64,000 nucleotides of DNA. It comes from Bretschneidera sinensis (Eukaryota > Streptophyta > Magnoliopsida > Brassicales > Akaniaceae). Both the position numbers and the translations under genes were made by a program. The notes under the pieces are model-generated. The model was not told where the DNA came from. It was given only the letters and a program-made list of their open reading frames with translations, and searched no databases. This document shows positions 57,308 to 64,000 of this stretch, piece after piece. The stretch covers positions 79,980,320-80,044,319 of the forward strand of contig CM043702.1 of assembly GCA_023935145.1 (NCBI GenBank), in the 5' to 3' direction. The number at the start of each line of letters is the position of its first letter. The first letter of the stretch is position 1.

Positions 57308-58556
57308 TGTTGTGCCAATTATCTACCTAAATTAATATGCAAATAATCGCACTCGTTTTACTTGTAAGTGCACAAGGTCTGTGGTAGCATAGTGTGCAAG
57401 TGCGAGATCATTTCCACAGGGATTGGTGAATTTCTTTCTAGGACTAATTTTTTCAAGTTTGAAAAGAGAAATAATAGTCGATTATGAGTGAATAACAATA
57501 ATTAGAATATAGGACTACGATATCCACCCTAATTATACTTTCCCACTAAGTAAAGTTTCAATGCTCTAGCCTTATCATGAATATCTAATGGTTGCCAACC
57601 TAAGGGCTTGGTCTACACCTTAGGCTATTGATCTCCCTATGCAACGAGGTAGGCATGGTGTATACTCTAACTCTTTTCTCTCTTAAGGGATTCAGCATGG
57701 GTGTATACTGAGTTGTTCCTTAAGAGAGCATGAAGGCTGTGGAGATCGGCAACCACACAGGACCTAGGGCTTGGTCTGCTCTCGGTTTTCCATGTCTATT
57801 AACCCGGGAATCCGGTGTGGATATCCCTTGTTACTAATGTCGAACTCAGGACTCGGTCATCCAAATTGATCCGACTAACCTATCTATACCACATGCATAT
57901 GTTGATCAGGCACACATATACGAGGAATTTAAATACAAACAGGTATTAATCAAGTCAAACATTCAGACAGGGCTATAGCAAAGATAGTCAATGAATAGAT
58001 ATGTGGAAAAGCATAACTAGGGCTTCAATCGAGCCCTATAGGTGTTTAGTTACACATGCTAAGTAGAATAAACATGCTAAACATTATGAAAATAAAAACT
58101 AAAAACTAAAACCGAAGAAGACTCGGGAGACGAGTCATTAATTCCTCCCCTAAGCTCTCTACTTCGAGTCTAGAACAAAAGATGATCTATTATGTGTTTT
58201 TACAAGGCTATTTATAGGGTCTCGAAACCCTAATTCCTATTTGGAGTCGGAGGAATTCTTTCCAATTCTGGCCTGTGGAGTAATTACGCTCAAGCGTATG
58301 CGGGTTGCACTCGAGCGCAGGTGTGCGCTCGAGCCTTCTTCAAGTGCGTTCTTATCCTTGTGCGCTCGATCGCACCTTGTTGGATGGCAGAACTTCATTT
58401 TTTCTCCTAAAAGTTCCAATTTATTATCTTTTTGTCCAAGTCCTGAGAAAAACACATAAAATACAAAATTGAAGTAAAATCCATATAATTAGCTAGGTAA
58501 AGAGTCTAACAAGTGTAAATTAGGGGGCTTAAATATGACTATTTAAGCACCTATCA
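57308..58556 (-). repeat. D2 5' LTR
   Basis: TGTTGTGCCAATT...CACCTATCA, 1249 bp. It contains the palindrome cluster at 58285-58375 and, on the minus strand, a TATA-like CTATAAATAGC near 58217-58207. Confidence 0.9.
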
Positions 58557-59786
58557 TCGATTCCACAGGGAAACAAGTTAACTACAAAAGAAAGTGTGAA
58601 CCATAACACAAACGATAAAGATTTAAGTGAGAAAATATGAACTTTTGATAATGAAATAATTGTGCAAAATAGATTGTAAAATATAATAGAGGAACAACAA
58701 GGTTCCGGGAATCCTCCCTAGGTTTGTTGCCCTAATCCTAACTTGATTCAGTTGTTTTTATCTCGATTGCAAGTTTCACATCCCAAACAGGTAATTGGAT
58801 AAGAGCATATATAAACCCTAATGTAATTGTTATGAAATACTTTTTACTTTCAGTTCATGCACACATGATCTATCCTATAGGTTTATCAAGAAACAATAAT
58901 ATATCTTTTATGACAATATTGCAATAATGGACAAGCCTAAAGGATAAATCTATCGGACTCAATCATATCCAATCAATCTTGACATAAGAAAAGCATGACT
59001 AGATTTATATCAAAGAGAAAGATACAATCACCGGATTAGAGAAAATCTTATAATTAGATAGCAAAGTAAATCATAACAATGTTTTGACAATAAATCCCTA
59101 TTACAGCTGAATCAAATAAAGGAAAATAGGAACCACTACACCTAGGGATTCATCCATTCGCCTTGCGTGGAGATTAGTTAGCTATGGGGCTCATGGTTGA
59201 ACATTTTGATGGAGGAGATTGGCTGCTTCCTTGAGTTTCCCAGGCTTCATGCCCCTCTTATCAAACCATAAGTGGTATATTTATAATACAAGAGGTCCAA
59301 GGGTGTTTTTAGGGTTTAAAGATTCATTAAAAGCCCTAATTAAGCTATAACTCGGAGACAGGGTATCGGGGTAGCACCGCGGCTCAGATTGGGTCAAGCT
59401 ATAGCTCAGAATCTTCAAGCCTCTTACACTTTCTGGAGACTGGGGCGCACACTGATGCCTTTTTCTTCTCCTTTGGCTTCCTTTCTGGAGGCCGAGGCTT
59501 GGATAATTCTAGGCCACAACGTACACACTATAAACTTGATTTCTCTTCATTTTTCCTTTCGCAACCATGTCTTCACTTTGGTGTTCCTCAAGTCTTTGTG
59601 CTTCAAACAACAATAGCTTTTCCTCCTCTTTTGAACTTATAGTACCTGAAAATGCATCAAAATAAGTCAACGATCCAAGAATACCACTTTAGAGTTATTA
59701 ACGTATAAAAGTGCAATTAAAACCTAGATCAACTCTAAAATACTAATGATTAAGAACTATTAAGATGCATTTTATGGCTCTCATCA

Positions 59787-61385
59787 CAACTCCCAACTAG
59801 CTTATTACTAGTCCCTAGCAATTCAAGCAAAAACATGAGATGAATTCTACGGTGGGGATCACAACAAAATAAATCAATATTAGTGTTAACCAAGAGTAAT
59901 TCACATTTTGTCTCAAAAATTTCACATAACACACAACACATAGAATCATTAAATTTCACCCAAGTTCAAAAGTAATCCAAACATCAATCTTAAGATCGTT
60001 ATTGACTCTTTACATTCATCTTACCACAATCCATTATTCCGAACATCGGATGATTTTATGCATAACATTCGTGAATACAAGTCTTGGCCTCTAAAACATG
60101 ATAAATTGTGTGACATTAAACATAAAAACAAGCTCCATAGGCTCACTTTTCGAATCACTCTCCACTATTGTAGAAAAATCACACTACATTGGATCAATAG
60201 GTCTTTAATAAGCTTGTAATGTTAGGCTAAGGTAAAGGTTAAGAAAGAACGGGAAGGATTCACAAGTAAAAGAACTCAATCTCTTAGTTTTAATCACAAC
60301 CACTTTAAGCACTGGATAACCTTCAACACCCAACTCTTTCAACCATTTTTTATAAAAGTATATCTCTCAATAAGTCACGACTTTTCTTTTCTTTTATTCT
60401 TTCTTTGCTATAATTCACTTCTTTTCTTCTCTTTTGTATTTTGGCATAAGACCATTCACCTCCTTTTCCACTTTTTTTTTTCTTTTCCATAACCCCCAAC
60501 TTATCTCCTTTAGTGTACTTGGGTTATGGTTTTCATATTTCCATCCTTACTCCTTTTAAGTGTTTCTCAACAAATGTGTATAACTAAGTTTTTTTAAGAG
60601 AAAGGTAATGACAAAATATTTTTAGGCTCATAAAGGTGAGTAAATGGGCTATTGAAAGAAACAAAGCTCAAATATTTTTTCAAGAAAAAGGCTCAAACAA
60701 GTGACTAGTGATGAATATAGCAAGGGTAAGTTCGAAAGGCTTAAACGGTCCAAAAATGGCCTATATCATATCCTAAGTAATGTGCATTCTAGGAAATTGC
60801 CTCAAAGGATTATCAAATAAGTTCTAGAGCTTGTCGTGACCGCAAAAGTATTCACAAAACAATCACACATAAAACTTCTCTAAATGTTTTAGACTAATCA
60901 TACAATCTTACTACAAACTAGAGTCTCAAACCAAATGAAGATTGACACTTAAATTAATTTCAAACCGAAGCAAGATTTAACTACTTCTAAATACTATATA
61001 CTATCTCAGTTAGGCTCATATCATTGACATGTGAATTAACTCTAAGGCTAATACAAAGCATGCTAAAAACAAACAAAAAGGAAAATGACACCAAGCAGTT
61101 CAAAGAAAAATATGAAAAACAGGTATATGTTTCCTCCTTTCCTCCACCCCCAACTTAAAATAAGCATTGTCCTCAATGTGAAAGCAATAGTTAAGGAAAC
61201 TCTGTTTGTAGCCGAAAGTGCACAGAAGTTGAAGATTGTGCACCACCATTTGAACTGCTTCGTATATTTGTCCCTAAAAAAGAAATACGAAAGTAAAACT
61301 GGAAAATGGCAAAATAATAATAATAAACAAGAAAAAGAAATATGAAAAACAAAAAAATAAAAGGATATATTGTGGGTTGCCTCCC
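59787..61385 (-). other. D1 non-coding interior
   Basis: No ORF. The right end carries, on the minus strand, GCTGAAGATGTAAAACTTAT and then CGCTCATGGGAGGCAACCCA, nearly the same sequence found just after the gag remnant of D2 (56050-56010). Confidence 0.7.
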
Positions 61386-61487
61386 ATGAGCGATAAGTTT
61401 TACATCTTCAGCCAGACGCTGCACCACTCTCACTGCTGGCCTCATTGTGGTGCTGAAGATGAGGCTCCATACTCAGTGGCCTCAGTG

Positions 61488-62243
61488 CTAGTCTTTTGGC
61501 AAGGAAAACTTAAAGTCCACCACATGTGGCTCAAGTGTTTTTGGTGATGCCCATTTACTATCAGCAGTAGGGTATCTGATTCCCGCATCCATGTGACTTC
61601 TCTCAAGCAACTCCTCAAAGCATGGTTGCCAAGATTTCTTAATAAATTCTTGTGACTTATCAAAATCATCAACAACATTAACGGCATAGGGATAAACTAA
61701 AGAATCATTGAATTCAAAATTATTAGGAATGAATTCCGAAGAGTTAGAATTATCTTTGATGTACTCATCCTCTTCATGTGGTTGCCACGAGACTCGAAAA
61801 ACATTTACCTCTAGAGTCCTATTTCCAAATGATAATGTCATTAGGCCATTCCTACAATTAATGAGGGCATTGGTGGTGGCAAGGAATGGTCTTCCAATTA
61901 TCAAAGGAATTTTTGACTCCGTGTTTACAGTAGAAACAGTATCTAAAACTAAAAAATCAACAGGATAGTAGAAATCATCAATTTGCAACAAAACATCTTC
62001 TACAATACCTCTTGGTTTTCTTACCGATCTATCCGCTAATTGAAGTACCACGAAAGTTGGTTTGATCTCACCAAGACTGAGCTGTAAGTACATCGAGTAT
62101 GGCATGAGGTTCACACTAGCACCCAAATCTAGCAATGCTTGGCCACAAGATTTGTTTCCAATTTGGCAAGCCACCATTGGACAGCCTGGATCTTTATATT
62201 TGGGCGGTGTCTTGCTGTCAATTACTGCATTTGCTTGCTCCAT
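61488..62243 (-). pseudogene. Aspartic protease of D1 (Athila type)
   Basis: The open frame gives KYKDPGCPMVACQIG, ALLDLGASVNLMPYSMY, VVLQLADRSVRKPRG, VEDVLLQIDDFYYPVDFLV and IIGRPFLATTNALINCRNGL. It is a full Athila-family protease over 251 codons with the D-L-G site. It ends DFKFSLPKD, followed at once by degenerate sequence and the 3' non-coding region, with no RT. The frame is open and in phase with the preceding gag linker, so the domain could have been functional recently. Confidence 0.85.
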
Positions 62244-62249
62244 TAAGAA

Positions 62250-63899
62250 TGTTGTCTTCTTAACATTGTGCCTCTTCTTGAGTGTACATAGATCCTTGAT
62301 GACTTTAGCATAGTTGGGAATTTGTTTTATGATATGAAGAAGAGGAAGATTAATTTTAACATGCTGAAGTTGTTCAAGAATCTCACATTTTAATGTTGTA
62401 TTTATCTCCTTAGGTTTAAGGAGTGCTTAAGGGAAAGGTACCGGTGGAGAATAATCATCATGGGCCTCTTGTTCCTCAAGGGTTTTATCCTTGTTGCACA
62501 CGGTATTAGGATTCAGGGTTGATGGTAGAGGGGGTTCATCAATTTTCTTACCACTACGAGTGATTATGGCATTAACCTCTCTAACATTTTGATTTTCAGG
62601 GTTGGAGGTTTGTGCCAATATTGTCCCCTTAGATTAGGTTGTGGCTATGAAGGAAAATGACCTTGCTCTTGAATCGCCAAGAAACTAGTCAACTTGGTGA
62701 GTTAGCTCTTTATTACCTTTTGTTTCTCTTTGATCTCTTGTTGTTTCTCTAACAACTGTTGATTTATTTTTCCTTGATCTTCCACACTCTTGGCGTGTAC
62801 CTGCATAAACGACTTAAATATATCTTCTAAAGGTAAAGATTGTTGAGGTGCATTAGATGACGTTGCTTCCGGTTGCCATTGGGTACTAAAGTGGGCAAGG
62901 GGTTGCATGTCGGATTTCCAACTGAAATTAGGGTATTCTTCTAACCAGGCTTGTAGGTGTTAGAGTAGGGTGAGTGTTGTTTCCCTAAGGGTATACCTAT
63001 AGTATTACACTCTTCCTTCATCTCAACATAAACTGGATAATCCTTAGGTAAATGATCTACCCCATTACACATGAAACAAGGCTCATAGGACTCTACCCTA
63101 GCAACCGGTTTAGGAGCCCTAGCATTTCTGGATTTTAAGGCTTCAATTTCCTTAGTTAGGGCCTCTAAACGGGCTTTATGGTTATCATCTTCCTTAAGTT
63201 GATAAATCCGAGTGGGTTGGTTTTTCCTAGTGCTTTCCATGGCATTTGGTCCTGTCCAAGTGTGGCCTTTTTTCGATAGGTCATCTAAGAAATCTATGGC
63301 TTGGTCAGGATCTTTTTAAAGAAAATCCTTATTGCACATTATTTCTATGAATTGTCTTTCCCTACTTAGCAGTCCATCATAGAAGTAGCTAACTAGCCGC
63401 CAACTCTCATACCCATGGTGTGGACAAGAATTTAATAGGTCCTTGAAACACTCCCAAACTTTATATAAGGTTTCGCTCTCCTTTTATGCAAAGTTTGAGA
63501 TTTGTCTCTTGAGGTTATTGGTCTTATGAGTTGGGAAGTGCTTGTGGAAGAAAACTCGTGTCATCTCATCCCAACTAACTATGGACTTAGGCCTTAATGA
63601 GTACAGCCAAGCCTTGGCTTTTTCCTTAAGTGAAAAAAGGAAAAACTAAAGTTTGACGGTGTCTACCATATTAGCCCTACCTTGAAAGGTTGCTACTACT
63701 TCCTCAAATTCCCTAATATGGATATAAGGGTTTTCATTCTCAAATCCATGGAAGCTTGGTTGCAATTGGATCATGCCCGGTTTGAAATTAGGTTGTTGAA
63801 CATTAGGGGGAACATGATACACGATGGGGTGACCGTTCGGCTAGGGTGCAAGTAGTCTTTAAGTATCCTAGGAACATTCTCATTAGGGTTTTTAGCCAT
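62250..63899 (-). pseudogene. gag of D1 (Athila type)
   Basis: An ATG at 63899 starts MAKNPNENVPRILKDYLHPS. After a frame change, capsid blocks read FHGFENENPYIHIREFEEVV, KEKAKAWLYSLRPKSIVSW, FFHKHFPTHKTNNLKRQI and CPHHGYESWRLVSYFYDGL, then 63240-62941 with a zinc knuckle CFMCNGVDHLPKDYP, where Tyr replaces the last Cys. The linker at 62908-62250 has QQLLEKQQEIKEKQK, NVREVNAIITRSGKK and VPFP followed by a stop. A handful of nonsense codons (near 63653, 63494, 63318, 62705 and 62430) and one frameshift break it. Confidence 0.82.
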
Positions 63900-64000
63900 G
63901 TTAACAAGATTTTCTAAATTCTCTGTTTGTGTACACTAAGGTTTGATCTAAGGTTTCACTAACGGACGTGGAAGGAAAGGGTATCTCTAATTCGGGTCCC

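Larger units (their letters stand above)
53455..58556 (-). mobile_element. Element D2: Athila-like gag-only element, TSD TCGAT
   Basis: LTRs at 53455-54623 and 57308-58556 (both TGTTGTGC...CTATCA) are flanked by TCGAT (53450-53454 and 58557-58561). The interior has a tRNA-Asp type primer site, a gag remnant and 1.4 kb of non-coding sequence. Protease, RT, RNase H and integrase are absent. It sits inside D1's LTR, making it the youngest member of this three-level nest. Confidence 0.92.
53401..59786 (-). repeat. D1 3' LTR, split by element D2
   Basis: TGATTACGCC at 53401 directly follows the broken RT of copia-3. 53401-53454 and 58557-59786 become continuous when D2 and one copy of TCGAT are removed (...GGTGTGTCGAT|TCCACAGGG). 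The end CTCATCA at 59786 precedes a pyrimidine block (CAACTCCCAACT), the inverse of a polypurine tract. Total length is about 1.28 kb. Confidence 0.83.
53401..64000 (-). mobile_element. Element D1: Athila-like gag-protease element, nested in copia-3, running off the right edge
   Basis: The 3' LTR (53401-53454 joined to 58562-59786) is followed by a non-coding stretch (59787-61385) and then, read leftward from 63899, gag and protease. No RT, RNase H or integrase lies between the protease end (61488) and the 3' non-coding region. The element is therefore non-autonomous by structure. The 5' LTR and the second target duplication (GTGCC predicted from 53396-53400) are beyond the window. Confidence 0.82.

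Noticed and set aside
57003..57318. Minus-strand ORFs rich in Phe/Leu between the D2 primer site and gag
   Set aside because: They arise from an A/T-rich leader read as poly-Phe plus the CpG palindrome cluster. No Gag motif is present.
1..64000. tRNA, rRNA or other structural RNA genes
   Set aside because: Only tRNA-complementary primer sites were seen. No cloverleaf with A and B boxes or rRNA block was recognised by eye. A tRNAscan/Infernal run would settle this.

Overview
The window looks like nuclear DNA of a flowering plant, most likely a dicot: AT-rich, with no intact host gene, and dominated by LTR retrotransposons of plant-specific types (Athila-like and chromovirus Ty3/gypsy; Tnt1/Tork-like and SIRE-like Ty1/copia), plus LINE debris and one miniature LTR element (TRIM). 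Nearly every pol gene carries stops, frameshifts or lost catalytic residues. This fits a heterochromatic, nested-insertion region.

Layout, left to right. 1-949 is the 5' LTR of a minus-strand copia element that runs off the left edge and sits inside the 5' LTR of element A. Element A (950-18253, plus strand) is a chromovirus-type gypsy element. Its RT/RNase H junction is interrupted by element B (5153-14398, plus strand), an Athila-like gypsy element with a tRNA-Asp type primer site. One deletion appears to have removed the A/B junction together with the front of B's 5' LTR. 18254-19831 is unassigned.

19832-27687 holds a minus-strand pseudogene resembling the N-terminal part of plant UVH1/XPF/RAD1, the structure-specific DNA-repair endonuclease subunit. 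It is cut into three pieces by a minus-strand Tnt1-like copia element (20249-26175, TSD GTGGC, itself hit by a truncated LINE at 20531-21278) and by a gypsy solo LTR (26335-27561, TSD GTAGT).

27688-33586 is AT-rich and contains a decayed gypsy LTR with primer site ending near 32701. Element C (33592-43495, TSD GTTTC) is a SIRE-like copia element with an extra ORF downstream of pol (40544-41598). It interrupts an unrecognised minus-strand coding remnant. 43960-49801 contains copia fragments, a LINE-ORF1-like (DUF4283-type) pseudogene and a complete 619-bp TRIM (48599-49217).

49802-64000 is a three-level nest. A plus-strand Tnt1-like copia element (from 49802) is interrupted in RT by a minus-strand Athila-like gag-protease element D1 (53401 to beyond 64000). 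The LTR of D1 is in turn interrupted by a second Athila-like gag-only element D2 (53455-58556, TSD TCGAT).

The genes do not form a pathway. The window's value is as a record of insertion order, of non-autonomous derivatives that stop before RT, and of host pseudogenes that can be reconnected across the insertions. Clade names rest on motifs read by eye.
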